Below, in pieces: positions 8,365 through 17,662 of a DNA stretch of 64,000 nt. Within the stretch, counting starts at the first letter, position 1, and each line of letters opens with the position of its first letter. The notes under the pieces are model-generated. The model was given only the letters and a program-made list of their open reading frames with translations, made no database searches and had not been told where the DNA came from. The stretch is from Chloroflexota bacterium (GTDB lineage: Bacteria; Chloroflexota; Anaerolineae; 4572-78; J111). The translations under genes were made by a program, and so were the position numbers. Where the stretch lies: contig BOKF01000037.1 of assembly GCA_016860845.1 (NCBI GenBank), forward strand, positions 1 through 64,000, written 5' to 3'.

Positions 8365-11300
8365 ATGGGAGACCTCTTTTTAGGCATCTCGCGCACAATT
8401 GATCATGCCGTCTATATGACTCTCAATGCGATCGCCATTATCTTATGGCGGATTGATGCGGCAATTATCCAATTTTCTTTGTTTAGTTACGTTACCGAAG
8501 ATTGGTTAATGGGTAAGTCAGACGGGAGTCTCTGGAAGGTTATGGATTATGTGGTTGGGTCCAATGGAATATTCGGCCTCTCGACCTGGGAAGCTCTCTT
8601 AGCTCTGGCCTTGACACTCTACGGCTTTTCTCTGTTAATTCGGCCTTTCTGGCGAGTCCAACCTGTCAATATCGGAAAACTCTTCTTTTACGCCACTTTA
8701 TCTTATGTATTGATCAGTCAGGGTAACAGCTTAATGCAGTCCATCGAGGAGTGGCGTGGCGAGGCAGGTGGGTACATGTACGAGATTTTGGCGGCTGGAG
8801 GCAGCACCAATCTGGACATACCGGGCGGCGCCCAGGATGATGAGCCCATTGGTCAGCCTGCCGATCTGGATGGGCACCGCCCTCTGCGGGGCTGGGAAGC
8901 GGTCTCAACCTCCTACTTCCTGGTGACCGATGCTGACGAATTGCATGATGGTGTGCCGCCTGAAGACTTCCGCCGGGAATATTGTCTCTATGACCCCTCA
9001 GAACCCATAAATGACCAGGATGACGAAAATGATGAAGGCTGCAGTCCTAAGAAGGCCTGGGATGAGTGGGATGTGATCAGTACCGGTGTTATCACCGAAG
9101 TTTGGGGTATTCCCTTACCGGTCGAAATCGGCGCCAGCACTCCCATTATTCGAGAACACGCCGAGAACCGAGAATTAGCCATCCGCCAGGCTCAAGAAGG
9201 GGTAGCTCGCCTCGCTCTGGGACCAATTGTGTCTCTCTTCCCCTGGCTTGAAGCAAATGTGGGGATGATGTTGGCCCTGGCGGCTGCTTTTATTTATCTG
9301 AGCCTGCCGATTGTCTTTTTGTTTGGCTTTTTCACCTATACCGAACCCATGGTCAACCGGCTGGTTATGCAGTTGATCGGGATTCTACTGCGTACCATCA
9401 TTCTGAATGGTATCCTGGCCCTATACCTGATGTTACTGATCGGGGTGTCGGTTAATGGCAGTTTGATGGCCTACTTGGGTCTCATTGGGGTGGGCCTGAT
9501 CGGCGGCTTCTTCTTAACCAAGATCGCCACCGGCACGATGAAGGAGAGCTTGACCACTTCGATGGGAGCGATTGGCGGTATTTGGATGGGAGCCACGGTA
9601 GGAACGATGGGCGAAGGGGCGCGTCAGCCGGCCTTGATGACCATGGGGGCGGCCAAGTGGGCGGCCGTGGGAGCGGGTCTTGGCGCCCTCGGAGTGCGTA
9701 TGTGGGACGGTTGGGAAGCCTCGCGTGAGCTTTTACGAAGCGGCTCACAGGACATCAATCAAGCCGCTCCGGGAGCGATGCAGACAGTCGCCAATCCAGC
9801 TTATCAGGCCGTTGGTCAGCTACCCACACCACTGGCTAATTTGGCTAAGTCAGAGATCTCTGAGATTACTGCCCAATCCGACGTGGCAAATGCTTCACGG
9901 AGAGCCGCGAACCAGCGCAACGGTAATGACGGGGGTAGTGAGTGGATAGATACCACCACGACACTTATGGGTAATCTCGCCTCTACCGTGCCGACTTTTG
10001 GGGCTGGCGCCAGCGCAGGCGGTTGGTTTGGTGGTTCTCAAAGAGAAAGAGAGACACCTCCAGCCCCAGTTTATATGGGCCCTAACACCGTTGAAGGATG
10101 GGCCAATCAAGTCTATCAGGCGCGCGAACAAGGCCGGGGTGAACAACAGGTTTTGGAAACCGGTCAAGTGGTCCTGGGCGAGAACTTGAGTCGCCAGGCC
10201 TATCAGGCGATGACACGTCATAGTCGGGAAGAAACGATGGCAGTTTTACAGGCTGCTCGTCAGGCTGCTGTTGACAGGGGCGGTATCGAGCATCTGGTAC
10301 AGCCTGATGGGACGTTAACCAACGAAGGCATCCAGATGGTACGTGGGCGCCTGGACGATAACGTGGCCGAGACTTTCACCGGACGGCAAGGAGAGCGCGA
10401 TTTGGAGATCTTGGTCGCAGCGGGTTTGCAGCCGCAGAAACGGGCTGAGCCAGGCGAATTCCGTAACGCTACCGCTCGAGCAAATAAGTGGGAAGGCCCA
10501 GCAGCAGCAGGGCACATGATCCCTCGCTCGTTAGGTCTCGACCCTGTAGCCTCAGGAGCTAATTTTGCAGCGTTGAACCGTTTCACTCGATTAAGTAACC
10601 AGGCCGGCTTGGATGAAGAGCAGCGTAAGCAGTTACTGGAAGCGGTGCGGCAGGATGGTGAGGTTTCTCCTGAATTCCGCCGTGAGTTAGAGTCAATCCT
10701 CCGCCGACAACAAGAACGAGGCTTAGGCTCCCACTTAAGTATCGATGATTTAGTTGACAGCGCGCAGGCCATGCCGGACACCCTGGAAGGTCCTATGCTT
10801 ATGCGTATCTCCAAACTAAAGCGGGGAAGCGAGTTCGAGCCAGAGGGCGTTAGCGTTGGAACAGTTAAAGGTGTGATCAGCGACCAGCCGGAGCTTCCCA
10901 GCCGTTTAGTAGGACCGGCCGAAGAACCCGCAGTGCAATCTGATTTCAAGAAAGGGATAGCCCAAAAAAGCGGCCAGGTTTCGGTAGGGGATCGACCCGC
11001 TGAAGCAAGTAATCTGGTAGCGGGTAAGGATAAGGAAACCAAGAAGGCTGCCGATGTGCCCGTAAAAAGTAAAATCCGGGAAGCTCAAAAGGTCGGTGGC
11101 ACACTAGGGGGAAGTAAAACCCATGAAGCTCAAGAGAGTGTGGAGGGTATGGTAAGCGGTGTTAGCAGGTCGGTTAAAGGCGTGTCCTCCTCCTTGATTG
11201 AAGATGAAGCAATAAAAGAAAAAGCCTCCGAGCTTAGACAACAGCGACAACAGCAACGAGAAATCCTGCCTTCCTTGAGACAGTTGGACGAAGAGGAAAG

Positions 11301-11376
11301 TCTCATTGGTGACGGGGCAATTGGGCTTGGGACCAGAAAAGGTGACCCGGTCCAGACACCCAAGAAGAAAAATTAA
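8365..11376 (+). CDS. VirB6/TrbL-like T4SS polytopic membrane protein
   Basis: A 1003-residue protein with transmembrane segments near residues 11-43, 75-97 and 103-125, then a cluster near 285-415 rich in Gly/Ala/Met hydrophobic helices. That layout fits VirB6/TrbL/TrsL-type inner-membrane channel components of Gram-positive-like T4SS. The remaining ~580 residues are hydrophilic, low in complexity and rich in Gln, Glu and Lys, as in the long soluble tails of extended VirB6 proteins. An acidic extracytoplasmic loop lies around residues 180-230. The gene follows the DUF11 giant by 23 bases. No catalytic motif is expected. The assignment rests on topology and on the VirB2/VirB4/VirD4 genes nearby, not on a diagnostic motif. 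Confidence 0.65.
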   Translation: MGDLFLGISRTIDHAVYMTLNAIAIILWRIDAAIIQFSLFSYVTEDWLMGKSDGSLWKVMDYVVGSNGIFGLSTWEALLALALTLYGFSLLIRPFWRVQPVNIGKLFFYATLSYVLISQGNSLMQSIEEWRGEAGGYMYEILAAGGSTNLDIPGGAQDDEPIGQPADLDGHRPLRGWEAVSTSYFLVTDADELHDGVPPEDFRREYCLYDPSEPINDQDDENDEGCSPKKAWDEWDVISTGVITEVWGIPLPVEIGASTPIIREHAENRELAIRQAQEGVARLALGPIVSLFPWLEANVGMMLALAAAFIYLSLPIVFLFGFFTYTEPMVNRLVMQLIGILLRTIILNGILALYLMLLIGVSVNGSLMAYLGLIGVGLIGGFFLTKIATGTMKESLTTSMGAIGGIWMGATVGTMGEGARQPALMTMGAAKWAAVGAGLGALGVRMWDGWEASRELLRSGSQDINQAAPGAMQTVANPAYQAVGQLPTPLANLAKSEISEITAQSDVANASRRAANQRNGNDGGSEWIDTTTTLMGNLASTVPTFGAGASAGGWFGGSQRERETPPAPVYMGPNTVEGWANQVYQAREQGRGEQQVLETGQVVLGENLSRQAYQAMTRHSREETMAVLQAARQAAVDRGGIEHLVQPDGTLTNEGIQMVRGRLDDNVAETFTGRQGERDLEILVAAGLQPQKRAEPGEFRNATARANKWEGPAAAGHMIPRSLGLDPVASGANFAALNRFTRLSNQAGLDEEQRKQLLEAVRQDGEVSPEFRRELESILRRQQERGLGSHLSIDDLVDSAQAMPDTLEGPMLMRISKLKRGSEFEPEGVSVGTVKGVISDQPELPSRLVGPAEEPAVQSDFKKGIAQKSGQVSVGDRPAEASNLVAGKDKETKKAADVPVKSKIREAQKVGGTLGGSKTHEAQESVEGMVSGVSRSVKGVSSSLIEDEAIKEKASELRQQRQQQREILPSLRQLDEEESLIGDGAIGLGTRKGDPVQTPKKKN

Positions 11377-11421
11377 CGGGAAAGCAATAAACCTTTCTCC
11401 TAAATGGTAAGAGTGTGAAGT

Positions 11422-13110
11422 ATGCTGAATAAATGGTTATGCTTACTTATAGTGTTTTGCTTACTGGCTATAACCCCCGCGTTGGTACTGGCCCAAAATC
11501 CAGACGCTACTGTTACTCCAACGCTGCAGCAACAAGGAAATGAATCGGAACAGGAAGAAGTAACTCCTACCCCGACCAGCACTCCGACTAATACGCCGGT
11601 GCCGCCAACAGCTACACCCACTCTTACTCCACTACCAGCAACCGGCACGCCAACACCGACTCCCACAGTTACGCCAATCTGGCCAACCGATACACCAACT
11701 CGCTTGCCCACCACGGCAGCAACGGCGACCCCGACAAATGGTCCATCTTGTATGGATGTACGCGAGCCGAACGACCAACCAGGCAGTGGGCCGACCCTTA
11801 CCATAAATCAAACCGTCGCCAATCTAACCCTCCATCCATACGGAGACATTGATTACTTCATGCTCTGGGGCAAAACCGGTAAATATTACGACATCACGAC
11901 GGCGAGCAGTCAAGGAGTCGACACCCGAGTCAAAGTTTTCGATCCGGCCGGTTATTTGGTTGCCGAAAATGATGACTTTCAAACCGGCAACCCGGCCAGC
12001 CGGGCCTCTTTTCAAGCGCCAATGGAGGGGTGGTATTATGTGAGCGTTGACTCCCGTGTCCCCACAGCCTGGGAGTGCCGCCAATATACCATCACCGCTG
12101 TCGATGTCTCCGCTCCAACTGCAACGCCAACCCGCGCAGTGACTCCCGGTCCACCACCCACTGCTACCCCGCCACCGACGGCGATACCGGCTGAACAAAT
12201 GTATGACGACTATGAGCCTAACTACGATTTTAACACGGCAGCTAATGTTGGCGTTGGTCAGACCATCAATCTCAACTTTAACCCGTGGCCAGCAGGTAGC
12301 CAGGATATTGACAACGATTATTTCAAATTATATGTCAAAGTCGGTGAACGCTTGCGAATCGAAACAATCGAACTGGCCCAAGGGGTAGATACGAACATGA
12401 TTCTATTTCGGGACAATGGACAAATTGTTCATGGCAATGATGATTGCCTTGAAGGGCAACGGGCCAGTTGCATTGACTGGTCTCCAGATTACACCGGTGT
12501 TGCTTATATTGTAATCGGCCCGGTAGGCACTATTCCCGAAGGAATCGCTGCTGGATCACGAGCTTATAGTTTGATGATTAAGGACACGGCCGGACAGCCT
12601 GCCACGCCTATTGCAGGCGGATCAATCAATGCAACGCCATTTGCAAGCGGAACTCCTCAATTGGGATTACCCTGGGCCGTTACTCCGTTAGCCTCCACAC
12701 CCGTTTCGATCGGCGCTACCCCCCTCAGCCTAATGGTCCCATTCGGCACTCCAACCCCGATGGTACAAGTCAGGCCTATCCAGCCGGTGGGCTTGCCGAC
12801 GCCTACCTTGCCACCCCTGCAATTGATCACTATCGATGTAAAGATTTTTTACGACGAGAATAATAACAGAGCTCCTGATGCTAGTGAAGGCGTCTCTGGG
12901 ATCAGCATCCGGATTCTGGATAGCACGAACAATAATCTACTGGGACAAACCTTCACCGGCAGCCAAGGCTATGCCGCACTGACGGTTACCGCCGTCAATG
13001 AGGTGCGGTTAAGCATTCCTTATCTCGGCTACAACGAGAAAATTAGTGCGCCCGGTCAGGAAGTATCGATCCGATTGAATCCGTTACGTTTGCCCAGCCT
13101 CATTCCTTGA
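11422..13110 (+). CDS. Secreted protein with two PPC-like domains and a Cna-B/SdrD-like domain
   Basis: A 562-residue exported protein. The signal peptide (residues 1-24, ending in 'LVLAQ') is followed by a Pro/Thr-rich 'TPTPTSTPTNTPVPPTATPT' linker typical of Chloroflexota. Two PPC-like (bacterial pre-peptidase C-terminal) beta-sandwich domains follow, starting at 'EPNDQPGSG' and at 'YEPNYDFNTAANVG'. Each has a 'DyF.l' strand and a conserved 'E/GND' segment. The last ~100 residues start with 'VKIFYDENNNRAPDASEGV', which resembles SdrD-B/Cna-B Ig-like domains. No enzyme domain is present, so it is probably a structural or binding surface protein. No anchor is visible. Confidence 0.7.
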   Translation: MLNKWLCLLIVFCLLAITPALVLAQNPDATVTPTLQQQGNESEQEEVTPTPTSTPTNTPVPPTATPTLTPLPATGTPTPTPTVTPIWPTDTPTRLPTTAATATPTNGPSCMDVREPNDQPGSGPTLTINQTVANLTLHPYGDIDYFMLWGKTGKYYDITTASSQGVDTRVKVFDPAGYLVAENDDFQTGNPASRASFQAPMEGWYYVSVDSRVPTAWECRQYTITAVDVSAPTATPTRAVTPGPPPTATPPPTAIPAEQMYDDYEPNYDFNTAANVGVGQTINLNFNPWPAGSQDIDNDYFKLYVKVGERLRIETIELAQGVDTNMILFRDNGQIVHGNDDCLEGQRASCIDWSPDYTGVAYIVIGPVGTIPEGIAAGSRAYSLMIKDTAGQPATPIAGGSINATPFASGTPQLGLPWAVTPLASTPVSIGATPLSLMVPFGTPTPMVQVRPIQPVGLPTPTLPPLQLITIDVKIFYDENNNRAPDASEGVSGISIRILDSTNNNLLGQTFTGSQGYAALTVTAVNEVRLSIPYLGYNEKISAPGQEVSIRLNPLRLPSLIP

Positions 13111-13149
13111 GACTGTATGGATATTCTATATATAGGTTGTTTAGTAACA

Positions 13150-14505
13150 ATGTCAGCGCCAATAAATACTCCTACCCAGCATGAAGAACGTATTTTTGCT
13201 TTAGATGTCGTAAGAGGCTTTGCCATTCTGGGTATTCTGATTATGAATATTCAAAGCTTCTCGATGATTGAGGCTACCTATTTGAACCCCACCGCCTATG
13301 GAGATTTTACTGGCCTCAACCGGTGGATTTGGATTTTCAGCCATCTTCTGGCCGACCAAAAGTTTATCACTATCTTTTCTCTTTTATTTGGAGCCGGGAT
13401 TGTGCTCTTCACCGGCCGGATTGAAGCCAAAGGACATTCGTCCCTGGGATTACACTATCGGCGGACGTTCTGGTTACTGGTAATCGGACTGCTGCATTCC
13501 TATCTGTTTTGGTCGGGGGACATTCTGGTAACTTATGCTCTGTGTGCGATGGTGATGGTACTATACCGGAAATGGCCTCCCATACTGCTGTTAATCGTTG
13601 GAAGCTTAGTTTTTACCGTTGCCTCACTCTTGTATCTCTTTCTTGGATTTTCACTTCCCCACATACCTCGGGAAGCTTATGAGGAGATAAAACTGGGCTG
13701 GCAATCTAGCCCAGAGTTGATTGAGCGTGAGTTGACTACCTATCGCAGCAGCTGGCTGGACCAGATGCCCTTGCGGGTGGCGGCATCCTTTAGATTTCAA
13801 ATCTTTGGGTTCTTGATCTATGAATTTTGGCGGGTCAGTGGGTTGATGTTAATAGGTATGGCTCTGTTCAAATGGGGTATCTTCACAGCAGAACGATCTA
13901 GACGCTTTTATATATTATTGGCAGTGGTTGGCCTGGGCGTAGGCTTTCCCATCGTGGTTTATGGAATAGTCCAAAACTTTGCCGCCAACTGGACGGTTGA
14001 CTACTCCATGTTCCTGGGTTCACAGTTTAACTATTGGGCCAGCCTGCTGGTGTCATTGGGCTACTGTGGAGTCATTGTTTTAGTAGTTAAGACATCCCAG
14101 CTAAGACCCATTGCCAATATGTTGAGCGCGGTGGGGCAGATGGCGTTGACCAATTATCTGCTGCAAACCATTATTTCTACCACCCTGTTTTATGGGCACG
14201 GGCTGGGGCTATATGGTCAGGTTGAGCGTAGTGGACAAATCTTAATTGTTATTGGTATATGGACGGTTCAGCTCATCATCTCCCCCCTCTGGCTACGTTA
14301 CTATCGCTTTGGCCCTGCTGAGTGGCTGTGGCGTTCCTTAACTTACTGGCAAATTCAAGCATTCAGAGAAGTATATCCGGCGATGCCCACTGCGGATATG
14401 CTTAGTGCTATTAGCGAGGTAGAGGATGAGCACACGATCTTGGATGAATGGAACCAAGTTGATGTGGGCAATCAACTCAGGGCAGGTATCCCTTTCAAGA
14501 GTTGA
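13150..14505 (+). CDS. DUF418 (YeiB-like) integral membrane protein
   Basis: About 451 residues with roughly ten transmembrane helices. The N-terminal 'RIFALDVVRGFAILGILIMN' and the C-terminal DUF418 region ('MALTNYLLQTIISTTLFYG') identify the YeiB/DUF418 family of proposed transporters or acyltransferase-like membrane proteins. Two starts are possible: ATG 13117, six bases after the previous stop, or ATG 13150. Neither has a clear Shine-Dalgarno site. The later start leaves the short N-terminus normal for the family. It ends unit A. Its link to conjugation is unclear and it may be a passenger gene. Confidence 0.75.
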   Translation: MSAPINTPTQHEERIFALDVVRGFAILGILIMNIQSFSMIEATYLNPTAYGDFTGLNRWIWIFSHLLADQKFITIFSLLFGAGIVLFTGRIEAKGHSSLGLHYRRTFWLLVIGLLHSYLFWSGDILVTYALCAMVMVLYRKWPPILLLIVGSLVFTVASLLYLFLGFSLPHIPREAYEEIKLGWQSSPELIERELTTYRSSWLDQMPLRVAASFRFQIFGFLIYEFWRVSGLMLIGMALFKWGIFTAERSRRFYILLAVVGLGVGFPIVVYGIVQNFAANWTVDYSMFLGSQFNYWASLLVSLGYCGVIVLVVKTSQLRPIANMLSAVGQMALTNYLLQTIISTTLFYGHGLGLYGQVERSGQILIVIGIWTVQLIISPLWLRYYRFGPAEWLWRSLTYWQIQAFREVYPAMPTADMLSAISEVEDEHTILDEWNQVDVGNQLRAGIPFKS

Positions 14506-14922
14506 AAGTTGGCCTGAACTGTCCCCCAAGGTTGGGTGATTTCAAAACAGAGGTGAGAATACTGATCGCCAAGTTTCTTAAGTAGACTGAACCTCGGCCC
14601 ACCACCTCGCTTTGAGACTCGGAGGCTTGGGCCTTGTTCGCAGGGCTTCAGACGGTTGATTGCTCTGCTTGTGATGCGATGCGACGCCAGCCATTTCACT
14701 AACCAAGGAGAACGGAGCAGCAGTACTTTGACTTTAGCATTTGGTGCGCACATTTCAAGGAACAGAGGATCATCAATCCTCGAATCTTGCAGAGCTAGAG
14801 TCCCTAAGACGTCCCCCAGACTTCCCTAAAAACTTCTAGAGAGCTTACAAAAACCACTATAAGAAAGCAGGAGAATGGGACGGAAGGCCCACTAAAAATA
14901 ACCAAAAAGCCCCGATTCATGC
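14506..14922. other. Intergenic region between units A and B
   Basis: No convincing gene is visible. A minus-strand frame crosses 14472-14753 but has no family features and overlaps the DUF418 gene. The last ~70 bases are A-rich and loosely resemble the region before the first promoter. Confidence 0.5.
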
Positions 14923-14951
14923 TTGACATTTCGGCTGATTGAGAATATAAT
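14923..14951 (+). promoter_or_regulatory. Consensus promoter of RNA copy B
   Basis: TTGACA (14923-14928) and TATAAT (14946-14951) with 17-base spacing. The sequence 'cttgacatttcgg' is identical to copy A. Predicted start is about 14958. Confidence 0.85.
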
Positions 14952-14957
14952 GGTGAA

Positions 14958-15172
14958 AACAATCACATAAGGAGTGATGCCACAGTCACTCTCCGGGGCA
15001 TATTCCCGTACTCTCCTAGTCTGTTGAAGAAGCGTACTCACTAAGCCTTAAAGGCTTTCACCCACCCGCTCTCTGCTAATAGCAACCAGGCTCGGTCCAA
15101 AAGTGGCCTACTTATTGGATCGTCGTTCCGCAAGGAACTTGGTTGCATGTTCAGCAGAGATTTTTTATTTTT
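14958..15172 (+). ncRNA. Structured leader RNA, copy B
   Basis: Same architecture as copy A. The elements are a GAGTGA/TCACTC hairpin, a CGGG/CCCG hairpin, AAGCC-ttaaa-GGCTT, and a closing stem pairing CTCTGCT (15071-15077) plus GCAACCAGG with CTTGGTTGC (15138-15146) plus AGCAGAG (15153-15159). A T-rich tract runs 15161-15172. The apical hairpin is GTTCC-gcaa-GGAAC with a GNRA tetraloop. It precedes the main T4SS operon. Confidence 0.75.
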
Positions 15173-15539
15173 CCTAACTAAATTTTCCAACCTCGACCAG
15201 CTTGTTTGCCCCTGGCCCTCGTCTGAGGAGGGGATCAATTCGAGCATGGAGGGCATCGTTTCAACCCCGCGCCCTCCAGCTCATTCTTTTCAACTCTCCC
15301 ATTCAACAATTGAATCTATACGCCCAAGCGTGACTGATGGTAGTATGCGTACTGCTAAGAGAACCAAGGTAGCACTGATATTACTCTGGACCATCCGGAT
15401 ATTAAGACCCCACTGGATTACTATCAATGCCTCCAACAGTCTGGCTCAGTTCCACGTTCGAGCCTTGCTTAAATGGAGGCGCCCCATCCCATTACAGAAC
15501 GTGGATTTTTCTAGAGTTACGAGGGAAATCAGACCATGA
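15147..15539 (+). CDS. Leader open frame of unit B
   Basis: A 130-codon frame starts at an ATG within the 3' arm of the terminator-like stem and ends at 15537-15539, eight bases before the likely start of the next gene. Its first 72 codons align without gaps to the frame after RNA copy A. The sequence has no recognisable domain; a modest hydrophobic stretch lies after residue ~72. Possible roles are a regulatory leader peptide or a translational coupler. It may also be untranslated, since the first half is constrained by the RNA duplication. Confidence 0.3.
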   Translation: MFSRDFLFFLTKFSNLDQLVCPWPSSEEGINSSMEGIVSTPRPPAHSFQLSHSTIESIRPSVTDGSMRTAKRTKVALILLWTIRILRPHWITINASNSLAQFHVRALLKWRRPIPLQNVDFSRVTREIRP

Positions 15540-15546
15540 GGTCAGG

Positions 15547-17154
15547 ATGCAAGACGTTGTACTGAATGCCGAAGATCTGAAGCTATTTGAAGGGTTCTAT
15601 CAACGCCGCCTGCGCGACTCAGGAGGGGTGCGTGATGATCTTGACGAGCTGGAGGTTGCGCGCGACATTCTCAAGGCGGTCATGGATGACGGCTTGACTC
15701 CTACGGAAGATGGCAGTGAGTCGTATATCCGTCGGGGCGCCATGAACTGGGCGGATCCGGCAGCGATCCAGGCAACTCAAGCCACCTCAACCAATAGCGG
15801 TGGTCTTAAAACCCGCGGTATGACCGCGCCGGGTGGCAAAACCAGTTCCAAAGAGATGATCCAGGGAATCTTAATGTTAATAGCCGGATTAGCCGTAGCG
15901 ATCTGGTTCTTCTGGCCAGCCAAGGGCAAAGAGGCTCCTAAAACCGAGCAACCAACGGTTGAAAGTACCGTTGAATTCAGTGCGGAAGCTACAGTTACCC
16001 CCATCCCAACCCTGCAATCAGAATTGTTATCCGACATTGTGGGTGGGGGGGTAAAAACTTCTCTCGTAGTTCCACGCACCCTGGAAGTTAAGGGGGTCAG
16101 TTTTGTCGTCCAGCCGATGCAAATTACCTCCGGTGACTGGCCACTTTCCGATGATGAGCGGGCTGTGAGTTGGATTTATGGCACGGTGATCAATTATACC
16201 CTGGGCATGCATGCTACTCCCGATAACAAAGCGCTGCTAAGTTCTCTTGGCCCAGGCGATACCCTTATTTTGCGTATGAGTACAGGTCCAGTTTATCGCT
16301 TTGCGTTTGCCGATATAGTGCGGGTGTCTCCTCAATCGTCAGAGATATTTCGCCAAACACGCCCTGGGATGACCATAGCCTTGTTGGGTGATGAGGAAGC
16401 CTCCACCCGCATTGTGATACGGGCTCTTTATTTGTCGGAGTCTGATTTGGGGATGGATATGACAGCGCCCGTCAAAAATACCAACCTGGGTGAAACGGTG
16501 GTGCTGGCTGATACTCTGCGATTGACTCCTTTAGGCAGCCGGTCAGTTGAATTACAGGGTATGAATATGCCTGGCTACAAGTTCCTGACCGTAGATTTCA
16601 CGATAGAAAACAAGAGTGGCCTGCCTTTTACCACCAGCTCGTTTATTCACCATATTAAAGCGGCTGGCATGACATACGCAGCGGTGAGTGTTCTTCCCCA
16701 AGTAAATAGCCAACTCCCTTATCCACCTTTACCGGCGGTCTTGCAGGCTAGTGATGTCGTTACGACAACCGCTGTTTATGCCGTTCCGGAGGCCGGATTG
16801 GCTGAAACCCTGGTTTGGAGTTTTGCCCCTGACCCAACGGGGGAAGACGTGGAGGTATCACTTCCGCCCAATACGACATCGCCACCGACAGTAACCGTTA
16901 AAAACGCTAATTTAGAAGGAAGTACCTTACAACTGACTTTCTATATAGAAAATCCGAGTCAGGACATTGAGATCAATAGTAATGATCTCAAAATTGAGGG
17001 GGGTACCCTGAGCTCCATTGGTAATTATTTCCCTTGGCAAGCTCCTGCCGGAAATCCCCGAGAGTTTTTCCTACTACTGTCGCCCGATGGCAGTGGTCGG
17101 CTAACTATATCTTTTTTACACCAGGCTTTTGAAGTCACTTATCCAAGTTTTTAA
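15547..17154 (+). CDS. Single-pass membrane protein with inactive sortase-like fold
   Basis: About 535 residues. The start is set at the ATG with 'AGGTCAGG' just upstream. A cytoplasmic N-terminus (1-100) is followed by one transmembrane helix (~103-125, 'LIAGLAVAIWFFWPA') and a large exterior part. Within the exterior, 'SSLGPGDTLILRMSTGPVY' and 'TRIVIRALYL' resemble the core strands of sortases (L.PGD.i.l....Y and the R-V-V-A strand). The catalytic His and Cys positions appear to be occupied by other residues (Thr/Asn and Asp). A second module around 'YKFLTVDFTIENKSGLPF' resembles DUF4352-like Ig domains. It is the first gene of the T4SS operon and could take the VirB8-like structural place (inference). 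Confidence 0.55.
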   Translation: MQDVVLNAEDLKLFEGFYQRRLRDSGGVRDDLDELEVARDILKAVMDDGLTPTEDGSESYIRRGAMNWADPAAIQATQATSTNSGGLKTRGMTAPGGKTSSKEMIQGILMLIAGLAVAIWFFWPAKGKEAPKTEQPTVESTVEFSAEATVTPIPTLQSELLSDIVGGGVKTSLVVPRTLEVKGVSFVVQPMQITSGDWPLSDDERAVSWIYGTVINYTLGMHATPDNKALLSSLGPGDTLILRMSTGPVYRFAFADIVRVSPQSSEIFRQTRPGMTIALLGDEEASTRIVIRALYLSESDLGMDMTAPVKNTNLGETVVLADTLRLTPLGSRSVELQGMNMPGYKFLTVDFTIENKSGLPFTTSSFIHHIKAAGMTYAAVSVLPQVNSQLPYPPLPAVLQASDVVTTTAVYAVPEAGLAETLVWSFAPDPTGEDVEVSLPPNTTSPPTVTVKNANLEGSTLQLTFYIENPSQDIEINSNDLKIEGGTLSSIGNYFPWQAPAGNPREFFLLLSPDGSGRLTISFLHQAFEVTYPSF

Positions 17155-17308
17155 CTCAAAGGAGAGAGTCGAATGGAATAGATAAAGTTAAGCTGAACCA
17201 AAAACACTCTATCCGATGGGTGGGAGTAACCCACTGGAAACTCTGTTAGATAAAACCCAAATTGCTTTACCTATATCTCAATCACATTTTCGAAAGGAAG
17301 ACTTCTAT

Positions 17309-17662
17309 ATGAAACTCCTCAGTTTCTCAAAAACAAAAACATCTCCCATTGTTCACAGCCTGACTCTGGTCATTGTTTTATTGCTGCTGTTCCATGCCGT
17401 TCCCACCTTCGCGAGTGGCAGCGTTGGAGCTGCCCTTGATAGCGTGGTTAAAGCTGTTGTTGACGTGATTCAGAGCGTTGCCGTCGGTGCTGGCATTCTG
17501 GGACTTTCCATTTGGGGTATCGCCAAGGTCGCCAGGCCGATGTTCCCCCAAATCTCACAGATGGCTCAGAACTATATCCCCGACCTACTTATCGGCCTGG
17601 CCGTGGTTTTTGTGGCTTCTGAAGTTGTCGAAAGCCTGGCCTCAACCCTGGGAGGCAGTTAA
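17309..17662 (+). CDS. VirB2/TrbC-like pilin subunit
   Basis: A 117-residue protein whose ATG is preceded by AAAGGAAG. The N-terminal signal sequence ends near 'VPTFASG'. It is followed by two hydrophobic helices (about 50-72 and 92-112) separated by a short polar loop. This is the size and topology of VirB2/TrbC conjugative pilins. Its stop codon overlaps the ATG of the VirB4-like gene (TAATG), a usual arrangement for T4SS operons. The processed subunit would sit in the membrane before pilus or channel assembly. Confidence 0.7.
   Translation: MKLLSFSKTKTSPIVHSLTLVIVLLLLFHAVPTFASGSVGAALDSVVKAVVDVIQSVAVGAGILGLSIWGIAKVARPMFPQISQMAQNYIPDLLIGLAVVFVASEVVESLASTLGGS

Noticed and set aside
10260..11042. 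260-codon minus-strand frame opposite the VirB6-like tail
   Set aside because: Ser/Arg-rich antisense product of a low-complexity hydrophilic region, without start site or domain.
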